A DNA stretch of 64,000 nt from CAZMGD01 sp964565705 (GTDB lineage Bacteria; Actinomycetota; Acidimicrobiia; Acidimicrobiales; Ilumatobacteraceae). The DNA lies in NCBI GenBank assembly GCA_964565705.1, contig CAZMGD010000002.1:1-64000 (forward strand), given 5' to 3'. The notes beneath the pieces were generated by a model. That model saw only the letters and a list, made by a program, of their open reading frames with translations. It made no database searches and was not told the origin of the DNA. Position 1 is the stretch's first letter. Each line of letters begins with the position of its first letter. The position numbers and the translations under genes are program-made. Of this stretch, positions 16,113 through 24,371 are shown piece after piece.

Positions 16113-17138
16113 GTGCTCGTAGCAGCGCTGCGTGATCTGCAGTGGCGGTGGAAGCGATTCGTGATCGCGGTCGTCGGTGTCGCGCTCGTGTTCGCGATGG
16201 GTCTCGTGATGACCGGGCTCACCGCCTCGTTCTCGCTCGAGGTCGACCGCACGCTCGACGCGATCGGCGCCAGGACGTGGGCGGTGTCCGACGACGCGTC
16301 CGGCCCGTTCACCTCGTTCGTGCCGATGCCAGCAGCGTTGGGCGGCGAGGGTTCGTCGCCGGCGCTCGTGCTGCGCCAGACCGTGGTCGACGGCGACTCG
16401 ATCGCCGACATCATCGTCGTCGGGATCGAACCCGGCGGCCTGGGGTCGCCGCGGGCCGATGACGGGACGGACCTTGCCGGGGCGGGACAGGCGGTGGTCG
16501 ACGACTCGCTCGGTGCCGCCGAGCTCGGCGGAGAGCTGGAGTTCGGAGGCCGGACGTTCGAGGTGGTGGGGACGGTGTCGGGTCAGCGCCTCTACGCCGG
16601 CCTGCCCGTCGTCTACATCCCGCTCGCCGACGCGCAGGCGATGGCGGTCGGTGGCCAGCCGCTGGCCACCGCATTCCTCTACCCCGACGATCCTGCCGAT
16701 CTGCCAAGCGGTCTCGAGGCGATGTCGAACGCCGCGGTCAAGGCCGATCTCCTGCGTCCGCTGGGTGACGCCCGATCGTCGATCGGGTTCGTCCGCCTGC
16801 TGCTGTGGATCGTCGCGGCGACGATCATCGGCTCGATGCTCTATCTGCAGGCGATGGAGCGCACGCGCGACTTCGCGGTGTTCAAGGCGACCGGTGTCTC
16901 GACGTTCCAGATCGGATCGGGCCTGGCGCTGCAGGCGGTCGTGCTCTCGCTGGCTGCCGCGGCGCTCGCCGCGCTGCTGGCCCTCGTGATCGCGCCGCTG
17001 TTCCCGCTCCCCGTCGAGGTGCCGACCAGCGCGTTCGCGCTGCTGCCGGTCGTGACCGTCGTGGTCGGACTCCTCGCCAGCGTCGTCGCCCTGCGCAAGA
17101 CGGCGACGGTGCAACCGGCGCTCGCGTTCGGGGGGTGA
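16113..17138 (+). CDS. FtsX/MacB-type ABC transporter permease
   Basis: A 341-residue permease: one N-terminal membrane helix (RFVIAVVGVALVFAMGL), a large extracytoplasmic domain of roughly 180 residues, then three helices near the C-terminus (LLLWIVAATIIGSML, ALQAVVLSLAAAAL, LLPVVTVVVGLL). This four-helix plan is that of FtsX/HrtB/DevC permeases, which do mechanotransmission or extrude hydrophobic compounds rather than classical import. The GTG is preceded by GAGGGG. It shares a GTGA overlap with the ATPase-CNBD gene, forming a two-gene transporter. No membrane fusion protein is nearby. Confidence 0.85.
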   Translation: MLVAALRDLQWRWKRFVIAVVGVALVFAMGLVMTGLTASFSLEVDRTLDAIGARTWAVSDDASGPFTSFVPMPAALGGEGSSPALVLRQTVVDGDSIADIIVVGIEPGGLGSPRADDGTDLAGAGQAVVDDSLGAAELGGELEFGGRTFEVVGTVSGQRLYAGLPVVYIPLADAQAMAVGGQPLATAFLYPDDPADLPSGLEAMSNAAVKADLLRPLGDARSSIGFVRLLLWIVAATIIGSMLYLQAMERTRDFAVFKATGVSTFQIGSGLALQAVVLSLAAAALAALLALVIAPLFPLPVEVPTSAFALLPVVTVVVGLLASVVALRKTATVQPALAFGG

Positions 17139-18160
17139 CGGTGCAGCACGCCGCGGGAGACCTCCGCATCGATGACCTCACCGTCGAGTTCACGAAGGGT
17201 GACTACACGGTGCGCCCGCTCGACCACCTGAACGTCACCGTCCGGGCCGGCACGCTCGCCCTGCTGCTCGGACCGTCGGGGTGCGGCAAGACGACACTGC
17301 TGTCGTGCCTCGCCGCGATCCTGCGGCCGACATCGGGCTCGATCACCTTCGGCGGTACAGAGATCACGTCCCTGTCGGGGCCGCAGCTCACCGAGCACCG
17401 CCGTCACGGTGTCGGGGTGATCTTCCAGGCGTTCAACCTCGTGCCCAGCCTCAACTGCGTCGAGAACGTCGCCGTCCCGATGCGGGCGGCCGGGCATCGC
17501 GCCCGCGCCGCACGGGAGCGCGCGATCAGCCTGCTGCACGACGTCGGGCTCGGTGACCGGCTCGGCCACCGGCCGGGCAACCTGAGCGGTGGTCAGCAAC
17601 AGCGGGTGGCGATCGCCAGGGCCCTCGCTCTCGATCCGCCGCTGGTGCTGGCCGACGAGCCCACCGCCCACCTCGACTACGTACAGGTCGAGGGCGTGCT
17701 GCGCCTGATCCGCCGGCTCACCGACGGCGGGCGGGTCGTGATCGTCTCGACCCACGACGATCGGATGCTGCCCCTCGCCGATCAGATCATCGAGATGCGC
17801 CCGGGTTCGCTCCCGCCGTCGCAGGCCACCTCCGTCCCGGTGACGCTGGCGGCGGGCGCCACGCTGTTCCGTCAGGGCGATCCGAGCGACCTCGTGTACG
17901 TCGTCGAGTCGGGGAGCATCGAGATCGTCCGCGAGACCCCCGAGCGAGAGCTGCTCGTGATGACGCTCGGCCCGGGCGAGCACTTCGGCGAGATGGGCCC
18001 CCTGTTCGGCCTGCCCCGATCGGCGTCGGCCAGGGCACGCGAGGATTCGCTGCTCACCGGCCACACCGCTGCCGCGTTCCGCGAGCTGGTCGGCTCGCGG
18101 AACCTCCCGGCGCTGATCAGCGGGGAGCCGGCCCAGCGATCCAGCGGTGTCACCCGGTGA
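17135..18160 (+). CDS. ABC ATPase fused to a C-terminal cyclic-nucleotide-binding domain
   Basis: A 341-residue fusion. The first 220 residues are an ABC ATPase of the MacB/LolD class: Walker A GPSGCGKT, Q-loop IFQAFNLVP, signature LSGGQQQRVAIARAL, Walker B LVLADEPTAHLD, switch His in VSTHDD. From about 230 comes a cNMP-binding fold (GATLFRQGDPSDLVYVVESG) whose phosphate-binding cassette FGEMGPLFGLPRSASA, at about 284-299, keeps the Glu and Arg that contact cyclic nucleotide. A reasonable inference is that cAMP or another ligand gates the transporter. The start was chosen for the 4-nt overlap with the permease stop; a GTG at 17141 is the alternative. Confidence 0.87.
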   Translation: MTVQHAAGDLRIDDLTVEFTKGDYTVRPLDHLNVTVRAGTLALLLGPSGCGKTTLLSCLAAILRPTSGSITFGGTEITSLSGPQLTEHRRHGVGVIFQAFNLVPSLNCVENVAVPMRAAGHRARAARERAISLLHDVGLGDRLGHRPGNLSGGQQQRVAIARALALDPPLVLADEPTAHLDYVQVEGVLRLIRRLTDGGRVVIVSTHDDRMLPLADQIIEMRPGSLPPSQATSVPVTLAAGATLFRQGDPSDLVYVVESGSIEIVRETPERELLVMTLGPGEHFGEMGPLFGLPRSASARAREDSLLTGHTAAAFRELVGSRNLPALISGEPAQRSSGVTR

Positions 18161-18191
18161 TGAACAGCCCGTCGAGCCCGGCCGGCGCAGT

Positions 18192-18791
18192 TCAGGCGAC
18201 CGCTGCTGCGAGGCCGTCGTCGGTGACCGTGTAGACGCCCGACGACAGGTCCAGCGCATCGACCGTCAGGCGCGCAGCGGTGTCGATGTGCACGCACGGG
18301 GGGTCTGGGGCGATCGGGTGATAGGTGCCACCGCCGTACCACTGGCCGTAGCGGAGCACGACGGCGCGGGCCGCGAGCGCCTGGCGTTCGAGATGCTGCA
18401 CCGACGCCGGGCGTCGACCGTCGATGAGCCAGGCGATGCTCTGCACGATCAGCCGTGTGACGCCGGCCGCTCGCGCGGCCGCAAGGAGGTGATCGGTGCC
18501 GGCCTCGCGGATCCGGGCGTTGGCCTCGCGCCCGGCGGCGATCTCCTTCGGATCGTCGGGGAGGTCGGTCAGTTGGTGCACCACGGCGTCCGGCGCGAAC
18601 CCAGCCACGACCTCGAGCATCGCGTCGGCGTCGTACGCGTCGCACACGACCGGTTCGGCACCGAGGCCTCGGAGCAGGTCGACCTTCGCCGGCGTGCGGG
18701 TCATCGCCGCGACGTCGTGCCCGGCGCCGACCAGCAACGGCACCAAGCGAACCCCCATCACCCCGCTGCCACCGGCCACGAAGATGCGCAC
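18192..18791 (-). CDS. NAD-dependent epimerase-like protein (short)
   Basis: A 199-residue Rossmann protein. It has IFVAGGSGVMGVRLVPLL at the N-terminus (GxxGxxG-type) and VVHQLTDLP, then ARAAGVTRLIVQSIAW as in atypical SDRs related to NmrA and nucleoside-sugar epimerases. It is about 100 residues shorter than a full extended SDR and lacks a clear YxxxK. The GTG at 18791 is preceded by GAGGATC. It converges on the ABC ATPase-CNBD gene with a 31-nt gap. Function unknown; an NADP-binding sensor is an alternative to an enzyme. Confidence 0.75.
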   Translation of the reverse strand: MRIFVAGGSGVMGVRLVPLLVGAGHDVAAMTRTPAKVDLLRGLGAEPVVCDAYDADAMLEVVAGFAPDAVVHQLTDLPDDPKEIAAGREANARIREAGTDHLLAAARAAGVTRLIVQSIAWLIDGRRPASVQHLERQALAARAVVLRYGQWYGGGTYHPIAPDPPCVHIDTAARLTVDALDLSSGVYTVTDDGLAAAVA

Positions 18792-18924
18792 GGCGTCGAT
18801 CCTCGCACGTGATCGGCTCGGCGCGGGCAGCGGTCCCCGGCGTGGAGTTCGACGGCAATGCCACCTGCAGTCCGCGCCGCGGGCGCGTCGAAGCAACCGG
18901 GTCGGTGACGACGGTGGGTCGGAG

Positions 18925-19113
18925 TCAGACGACGACGCGGTAGCGGTCGGCGGTCACGCCGCCCAGCAGCGCCGATGCGAGGATGCCCAGCGGCAGGGCG
19001 CCCCAGTAGCTGACGTTCGCCCCGACGTTGCCGAGGAACAGCATCAGCAGCCAGGTCGCGGGGAAGGTGGCGACGAAGAACACCACGATGAACGAGATCA
19101 GTACCCGGATCAT
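18925..19113 (-). CDS. Small two-helix membrane protein, 62 residues
   Basis: It begins MIRVLISFIVVFFVATFPATW and has two hydrophobic segments (about 3-27 and 33-54) ending in a charged TADRYRVVV tail. No family is recognised. No strong ribosome binding site precedes the ATG at 19113, and the frame stays open upstream, so the start is uncertain. It lies between an epimerase-like gene on the same strand and the divergent PfpI gene. Confidence 0.55.
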   Translation of the reverse strand: MIRVLISFIVVFFVATFPATWLLMLFLGNVGANVSYWGALPLGILASALLGGVTADRYRVVV

Positions 19114-19237
19114 GTGCCCAGTCTGCTCGGTCGAGCGACGCCGATGCCGGATGGTCGCAGCGCCACGTGCGCAGGCGTAGGTTGGGGGAGTACACACTCC
19201 TGCGCGCCGTCGATCGGCGCGGACGAACGGAGGGACG

Positions 19238-19819
19238 ATGACGAACGAGTTGGATCATCGCAAGGTCGCATTCCTCGTGGCGAACGAGGGGGTGGAGCAG
19301 GTGGAGCTCACCGAGCCCTGGGCCGCGGTCCAGCAGGCCGGCGGGAAGCCGGAGCTGATCGCACCGAAGTCCGGCACGGTTCAGGCCTTCCACCACCTGG
19401 ACGTCGCGGACACATTCCAGGTCGACCACACGACCGCCGACTTCGATGCCGATGACTACGTCGGGATCGTGCTGCCCGGCGGCGTCGCCAACCCCGACCA
19501 GCTGCGCCTCGACCGTGCCGCCGTCGACCTGCTCCGCACCTGGGTCGAGGCCGGGCGGCCCGTGGCGGCGATCTGCCACGCCCCCTGGACGCTGGTCGAG
19601 GCGGGCGTGGTGCGCGGTCGCACCCTCACGAGTTGGCCGAGCCTGCAGACCGACATCCGCAATGCCGGTGGAACCTGGATCGACGCCGAGGTCCACGTCG
19701 ACGAGAACATCGTCACCAGTCGCAAGCCCGGCGACCTCCCGGCGTTCTGCAGCGCCATGCTGAAGCTGTTCGGCGCGATGGACAGCACCCGACCGGCCGA
19801 GGAGGCCCTGCCGGGCTGA
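19238..19819 (+). CDS. DJ-1/PfpI family protein
   Basis: A 193-residue class I glutamine-amidotransferase-like protein. The nucleophile elbow AICHAPW carries the conserved Cys, and GIVLPGGVANPDQLR plus the early Glu (NEGVEQVEL) complete the PfpI/DJ-1 pattern. Members are described as stress proteins, deglycases or proteases; activity here is undetermined. AACGGAGGG stands about 5 nt before the ATG. It appears monocistronic. Confidence 0.9.
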   Translation: MTNELDHRKVAFLVANEGVEQVELTEPWAAVQQAGGKPELIAPKSGTVQAFHHLDVADTFQVDHTTADFDADDYVGIVLPGGVANPDQLRLDRAAVDLLRTWVEAGRPVAAICHAPWTLVEAGVVRGRTLTSWPSLQTDIRNAGGTWIDAEVHVDENIVTSRKPGDLPAFCSAMLKLFGAMDSTRPAEEALPG

Positions 19820-19969
19820 CCCGCTACTCGACGACCTCGCAAGCCCCTCCGAACCGGGCGACGAGCAGCACTTTTCCATGGTTGCCACATCAACGATTAG
19901 CGTCGTACGCCGATGTTCCGCGCCCCGACGAGAGGGGCCGAACGGGCGGAGCATCCAGAAGGGAATCCC

Positions 19970-21481
19970 ATGTCACTCACCAACCGTCGGTGGTTCGCAG
20001 CCCCCACGCTGCTGGCGGTGCTCACGATCGCAGCCTGCGGCGGTACCGACCGCCAGGCATCGACCGAGACCACGACCCCTGCAGCAGCGACCACCGCACC
20101 GTCGGACACGACAGCCGCGGCAAGCAGCACCGACTCCACCGTCACCGAAGGTGCCGAGACCACCGAGACCACGGTCGCTCCGGCGGGTGCCGAGACCACA
20201 GCCCCCGCCGCCGCCGGCGAGACGTTCGGCGACCTGGCCTGGCCGTGTGGGCCCGGCGACGGGGGGAACATCGACGACGGCAGCGTGCCGGGCGTGACCG
20301 CCGACTCGATCTCGATCGCCACCGGTGACGACGCCGGCTACGCGACGAGCCCAGGCCTGAACCGCCAGGTGACCGACGCGGTCAACGCGCTGGCCGCGAA
20401 GTGCAACGAGCTCGGCGGGATCAACGGCCGCCAGATCAAGGTCAACTACTACGACGCGGCGATCACGAACGTCGCGACCGCGATCCAGGGTGCCTGCGAC
20501 GGCGGCAACTTCTTCCTCGTCGGCGAGGGCTGGTCGTTCGACTCCGGGCAGGAAGAGATCCGCCACGGGTGCGGCCTCCCCGCGGTGCCGTCCTACACGG
20601 TGAGCGCGGCGTTCGCGATGGCCCCCGACGTCTACCAGGGCGTGCCCAACCCCGCCGACGAGACCCCGTCGGGCACGTTCGCGATGATCGCCGAGCAGTT
20701 CCCCGAGGAGGTCAAGGCGGTCGTCACCCTCGGCGGCAACTACAGCGCCACCCAGGAGTCGATCGACAAGGTGCGCGCCGTCGCCCCCGACTTCGGCTGG
20801 GACTTCGTGGCCGATCGCCTGGAGTACGACATCTTCGGCCAGGTGACCGACTGGACGCCGATCGTCAAGCAGATGCAGGACGCCGGAGCGAAGATGGTCT
20901 ACTGGGCCGGCTCCTGCCTGCCGAACCTGCAGAAGTTCGCCCAGACGGCCGCGCAGAACGGTCTGGACGTGCCGATCGTGACCGATGCGAACCACTACGA
21001 GGAGGCGTGCGCGGCAGCCAACACCGACGGAGCGATGGACAACGTCTACCTGCGCTTCGCGTTCGTGCCATTCGAGGAAGCGGCCGAGAGCGCGGCCGTC
21101 ACCGACTACATGGACCTCGTCGCGGCCGATGGCGGCGACGTGTCGATGCTCGGGATGCAGGCATCGTCGTCATTCCTGCTGTGGGCCCAGGCCGCGTCCC
21201 AGTGCGGTGCCGCGCTGACGCGTGAATGCGTGCTGGAGAACCTGTCGACGATCACGTCGTGGACCGGTGGCGGCCTGCACGCCGAGACCAACCCCGGCGA
21301 CAACCACCCGCCGTCGTGCAACACGGTGCTGAAGATCGAGGGGACGGGCTACGTCCGGGTCGCTCCGACCGAGGCGGCCACCTACGAGTGCGACCCGTCG
21401 TGGGTCAGCACGGTGACCGGCGTGCCGGCGCTCGCCCCGTTGAACCTCGACGAGAACCGCAAGTCGCACCAGTTCGGCTGA
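19970..21481 (+). CDS. Lipoprotein substrate-binding protein of the branched-chain-amino-acid type (Peripla_BP_6)
   Basis: A 503-residue exported lipoprotein. The signal peptide ends in the lipobox TIAAC, a Thr/Ala/Ser-rich linker runs to about residue 85, and a two-lobed periplasmic-binding fold follows (DSISIATGDDAGYAT, LNRQVTDAVNALAAKCNELGGINGR split by a hinge, AKMVYWAGSC). Such proteins deliver amino acids, amides or aromatic acids to Liv-type ABC importers, but no permease or ATPase lies nearby, so it is an orphan. AGAAGGGA precedes the ATG at 19970. A TAGCGT -10 box at 19898-19903 fits a leader of about 58 nt; the longer in-frame ATG at 19913 would bury the signal peptide. Confidence 0.88.
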   Translation: MSLTNRRWFAAPTLLAVLTIAACGGTDRQASTETTTPAAATTAPSDTTAAASSTDSTVTEGAETTETTVAPAGAETTAPAAAGETFGDLAWPCGPGDGGNIDDGSVPGVTADSISIATGDDAGYATSPGLNRQVTDAVNALAAKCNELGGINGRQIKVNYYDAAITNVATAIQGACDGGNFFLVGEGWSFDSGQEEIRHGCGLPAVPSYTVSAAFAMAPDVYQGVPNPADETPSGTFAMIAEQFPEEVKAVVTLGGNYSATQESIDKVRAVAPDFGWDFVADRLEYDIFGQVTDWTPIVKQMQDAGAKMVYWAGSCLPNLQKFAQTAAQNGLDVPIVTDANHYEEACAAANTDGAMDNVYLRFAFVPFEEAAESAAVTDYMDLVAADGGDVSMLGMQASSSFLLWAQAASQCGAALTRECVLENLSTITSWTGGGLHAETNPGDNHPPSCNTVLKIEGTGYVRVAPTEAATYECDPSWVSTVTGVPALAPLNLDENRKSHQFG

Positions 21482-21494
21482 GCGTTCGAGGGCT

Positions 21495-21520
21495 GGGGGA
21501 CCGGGGCGACCCGGTCCCCC
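21495..21520. terminator. GC-rich hairpin between convergent genes
   Basis: A perfect 11-bp stem (21495-21505 with 21510-21520, loop GCGA) between the convergent ends of the binding-protein gene and the SIP-like pseudogene. There is no T-run, so termination efficiency is uncertain. Confidence 0.6.
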
Positions 21521-21522
21521 AT

Positions 21523-22002
21523 CTACTCGATCAGTTCCATGTCGTCGACGGTCGACGGGTCGCGTCCACTCTCGATGGCGTCGACCACCGACTTGGAGCG
21601 AGCTTCGTCGACGACCGTTGCGGTGCTGCCGCGCCGCCAGTACGGGAAGCTGACGACGGACGTGGCGTCGTAGCGACCGGTGGCGCGCAGTGTGTCGCGG
21701 ACGGCACGGGTCTCGAACAGCTCGCCGGCGAGCCACGCGGCCGGACGTTCGCCGAGCTACCGCGACCGCGCGCACCACGTCCTCACCGCGTCCGCAAGCG
21801 TTGCCCCCGACGAGCGATCGACCCATGTCACGGAGACACCGGCCGGCGCGGCCACCTCGCGGGCCTCCGCCTCGTCGGCGACGCTCACGAACACGTCGCC
21901 GAGCGCGTCGACCGGCAGCGATTCCAGGATCGCCTCGAGCGCTGGCAGCGCCGATTCGTCGGCGCTGAACAGGACCGCGTCGATGTTCGGTGTCGAGCTC
22001 AT
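21523..22002 (-). pseudogene. Siderophore-interacting-protein (SIP) C-terminal-domain gene interrupted by an in-frame TAG
   Basis: One continuous 160-codon frame from ATG 22002 to TAG 21523, broken only by a TAG at 21759-21757 (codon 82). Before the stop, FSADESALPALEAILESLP and VTWVDRSSG match the NAD-binding half of SIP-family ferric-siderophore reductases. After it the same frame continues with PAAWLAGELFETRAVRDTL and VVSFPYWRRGST, the conserved end of that family (WLAGE, GYWRRG). The FAD-binding half is absent; stand-alone C-terminal SIP proteins exist. The ATG overlaps the stop of the TetR pseudogene by 4 nt. A sequencing error at codon 82 is the alternative. Confidence 0.75.
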
Positions 22003-22677
22003 GTGGCCGTCGCGTCCAACACGGGTGTGAGCTGTTCGAACATCCACGAGATGGCGAGCGCCGAGGGCGCGCGGAACGCGCTGATCGTGGCGATGTCCAC
22101 GGCGAGGTAGCGCCCGTCGGCGATCGCCGGGATCCCGCCAGGCCACCCGTCGTGGCGTTGGCGGCGATGCCCACCGGGGTGAGTCCGAGGCCGTACACCA
22201 CGTCGACGACCGAGTTCGTCGCGCTGCCGTTGCGCTACCTCCTCGATACGCCCTTCGTCGGCGAGCCGGCGGAACACCTCCGCCTGGCGAGTCCCGTCGA
22301 TGACGAGGGTCCACCACGGTGTCCACGGCCAGCACCGCGTCGGCGGGGGAGAGGCCGAACGCAGCGACCGCGTGCACATCGGGCGTGGCGACGGCGCGGC
22401 TCGTCGCGTGCAGCGTGCTGAGCATGCCGGGGTGGTCCACCATCGAGAACCACCGCAGCCAGGCCTCTTCCTCGAGCAGCTCGCTCCAACCAGGGGCGTC
22501 GGGGAACGGCAGCGCAGCGAACACCTGGTCCACGGCCGCAACGACGAGATCGTCGCGATCGGCCACGTATTGGTCCAACCCACCGGCAGCGACGCCGAGC
22601 CGGCGGGCGACGGCGGCAACCGTCAAGTGCTCATGTGTGGCGACACGGTCGCTCCACCTTCGGTCACGGCCACGCAC
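21999..22677 (-). pseudogene. TetR-family regulator gene with several frameshifts
   Basis: The N-terminal frame has a TetR helix-turn-helix (LTVAAVARRLGVAAGGLDQY, then RDDLVVAAVDQVF) and continues to about 22320. Recognisable protein then moves to a second frame (IDGTRQAEVFRRLADEG), to a third (NSVVDVVYGLGLTPVGIAANA) near 22225-22145, and back to the second (GRYLAVDIATISAF) to the stop at 21999. At least three indels are needed to join these, so it is not functional as written. It is followed by the SIP-like pseudogene with a 4-nt overlap, implying a former regulator-reductase operon. Confidence 0.7.
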
Positions 22678-22856
22678 CGCACCGGTGCCGGCCAGGCGCT
22701 CGGTCTGTCAAGCACGATGATCTCACTGTGCCAAAGATGTTCATTTCGGGTGAGTCCACCATCGACGGCGACTGGCCGACGCCGAACTCGCCGAGCGACT
22801 CGTCGCGATCGGGGCGTGCTGATCGGTCGGCGGCCGCTCGGCGATGAAACCGCGAC
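22678..22856. other. Intergenic region between decayed genes
   Basis: A 179-nt stretch upstream of the TetR pseudogene. Short open frames exist on both strands but none resembles a known family. A TTGACA on the minus strand near 22706 could be an old -35 element. Composition is less GC-rich than its neighbours around 22720-22750. Confidence 0.3.
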
Positions 22857-23078
22857 TCAGGCGGGACCCGTGTTCCCTTCGGAGGACACGATGGGATCGG
22901 CGACATGGAGGCCGCGTGCGGCAGCCGCGCGACAGAGGTCGCGGTCGGCGCTCGCCATGACGGTGGCGTGGACGCTGAGTGCTACGGCCAGGTGGCCGGC
23001 GTCGTAGCCGCGGAGTTGCTCGGCGCGAGCCAGCACGGCCGCACGCGCGGCCACGGTCTCGTCTCGCGTTCTCACCAT
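22857..23078 (-). pseudogene. 5'-truncated PIN-domain (VapC-type) toxin remnant
   Basis: The protein runs LARAEQLRGYDAGHLAVALS, VMASADRDLCRAAAARG and HVADP, the C-terminal half of PIN-domain ribonucleases: the conserved Asp of GYDAxHLA and the late Asp of SADRDL are kept. The N-terminal half with the first catalytic Asp is missing. Homologous-looking frame extends upstream only to a stop at 23111-23109, two bases from the 3' end of tRNA-Thr. No VapB antitoxin is present. This is the expected scar of a recombination event at a tRNA 3' end. Confidence 0.72.
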
Positions 23079-23112
23079 TCTGGCAGCACTGAGATCGACC
23101 AGGGGCTTTCAG

Positions 23113-23185
23113 AGCCCAGAGTGGGAATCGAACCCACGACCTACGCATTACGAGTGCGTTGCTCTGCCGACTGAGCTATCTGGGC
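23113..23185 (-). tRNA. tRNA-Thr (anticodon CGT)
   Basis: A complete cloverleaf on the minus strand: 7-bp acceptor stem GCCCAGA/TCTGGGC (23185-23179 with 23120-23114), D-arm GCTC/GAGC, anticodon stem ACGCA/TGCGT with loop CTCGTAA giving anticodon CGT, and T-arm GTGGG-TTCGATT-CCCAC. The discriminator base is T; CCA is not encoded. It reads ACG codons. Its 3' end borders a truncated toxin gene, consistent with use as an integration site. Confidence 0.97.
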
Positions 23186-23233
23186 GGCAAGCGGGACACG
23201 ATACCCGCACCCGGCGCGCCGGCCCACTCGGAA

Positions 23234-24283
23234 TCAGGACGGCAGGTGCAGCAGCAGGTTCTGGAGCAGCAGCGTCTCGTTGGGGTTGCGCTCGAGCGCT
23301 TCCAGCGCCTCGTGGATGTGTTGCACGGCTTCGATGTCGTCGCCCGGGCGATGGCCATGACCGGCCACGAGCCGGTCGCGGTAGGCGGTGGCGAGCACGC
23401 CGAGCCCGGACCGCAGCTCGTCCGTTCGGTGGCGGCGCAGCTCACGCTTGTGGCGTTCGACGAGCTGACTTCGGCCGCTGCCCCGCTCTCCGGCGGCGGC
23501 GACCCGTTCCTCCAGCGCTGTCAGCTCGGTGGCCTGGCGCGCGGCGAGCGGCGCGGCGGCGGCCTCGATCAGCTGCTGCAGCTCGTCGACGACCGTGGCG
23601 ACGGCGCTGCCGGTGCCGTCCAGACGGCTCGGGATCGCTGCAAACGCCTCCCGCCGCCGGTGCAGCTCGGGATCGCTGGCGAGCACGCGTGCGCGGTCGA
23701 GGTTGCCGCTGCTCGCCGCCGCCGCCTCGTGCGCCGCTGTCGCATCGACGCCCTCGGCGACGAGCACCGACTCGATGTCCTCGGTCGGGATCGGGCGGAA
23801 GTCGATCCGCACGCAGCGCGACGCGATCGTCACCAGCTCGGGAGGCACCTGGTCGGCGAGCACCAGGAACGTGGTCGTCGGCGTCGGCTCCTCGATCGTC
23901 TTCAACAGCTTGGCCGCTCCCTCGGCGCGCAGCAGGTGGAACTCATCCAGGATCAGCACCTTTCGCGGGCCCTCGCGGGGCGCCATCGCCGCCAGGCGGA
24001 CGATCTCGTCGGCCTGCTCGGCAGAGATCGCCGCGCCGACCCGGGCGATCTCCCGCACGTCCGGGTGCTCGCCGTGCAGCACCAGCCGCACGTCCCGACC
24101 CCCGACATCGCCGTCCGGGTGCAGCAGCGACGCGGCGAACGCCCGCGCCGCCTCCAGCTTCGTGCTACCTGCCGGCCCGACGAACAGGTAGGCGTGCACC
24201 GGCGCGACCAGCGCCGCCCGCAGCCGGGCGACAGCGGAGGGCTGCCCGACCACCCCCGCCCACACGTCGTCCGCGCCGCTCAT
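23234..24283 (-). CDS. holB: DNA polymerase III delta' subunit
   Basis: A 349-residue clamp-loader subunit that helps open the beta sliding clamp. It shows GQPSAVARL near the start, a degenerate P-loop YLFVGPAGSTKLEAA, KVLILDEFHLL (Walker B-like), AAKLLKTIEEP and the sensor region RCVRIDFRPI. The usual zinc-binding Cys cluster between Walker A and B is gone: the stretch reads GGRDVRLVLHGEHPDV with no Cys. The ATG at 24283 has GGGAGG 5 nt upstream. tmk lies upstream on the same strand, the usual tmk-holB order, separated by 88 nt containing an inverted repeat. Confidence 0.92.
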   Translation of the reverse strand: MSGADDVWAGVVGQPSAVARLRAALVAPVHAYLFVGPAGSTKLEAARAFAASLLHPDGDVGGRDVRLVLHGEHPDVREIARVGAAISAEQADEIVRLAAMAPREGPRKVLILDEFHLLRAEGAAKLLKTIEEPTPTTTFLVLADQVPPELVTIASRCVRIDFRPIPTEDIESVLVAEGVDATAAHEAAAASSGNLDRARVLASDPELHRRREAFAAIPSRLDGTGSAVATVVDELQQLIEAAAAPLAARQATELTALEERVAAAGERGSGRSQLVERHKRELRRHRTDELRSGLGVLATAYRDRLVAGHGHRPGDDIEAVQHIHEALEALERNPNETLLLQNLLLHLPS

Positions 24284-24298
24284 CGCGGCCTCCCGACC

Positions 24299-24360
24299 CG
24301 AGGTGTCAGAAACCTGGGAGCTGTGAACCAGGTCGTGGGGCCTCGCGTTCTGACACCTCG
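24299..24360. repeat. Intergenic inverted repeat between tmk and holB
   Basis: Perfect 13-bp arms (24299-24311 and 24348-24360) enclose 36 nt that hold a second, inner inverted repeat (CCTGG/CCAGG). No T-run follows. It lies between two genes of the same strand and could be a transcript-processing or partial-termination structure, or a mobile palindrome. Confidence 0.75.
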
Positions 24361-24371
24361 CGCTGAGCCGG

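Noticed and set aside
19913..19969. Upstream ATG at 19913 as start of the binding protein
   Set aside because: It would place 19 charged residues before the signal peptide, while the ATG at 19970 has AGAAGGGA and a normal lipoprotein signal.
21523..23185. An intact prophage or defence island next to the tRNA
   Set aside because: No integrase, phage structural gene or complete defence gene is present; only remnants remain.
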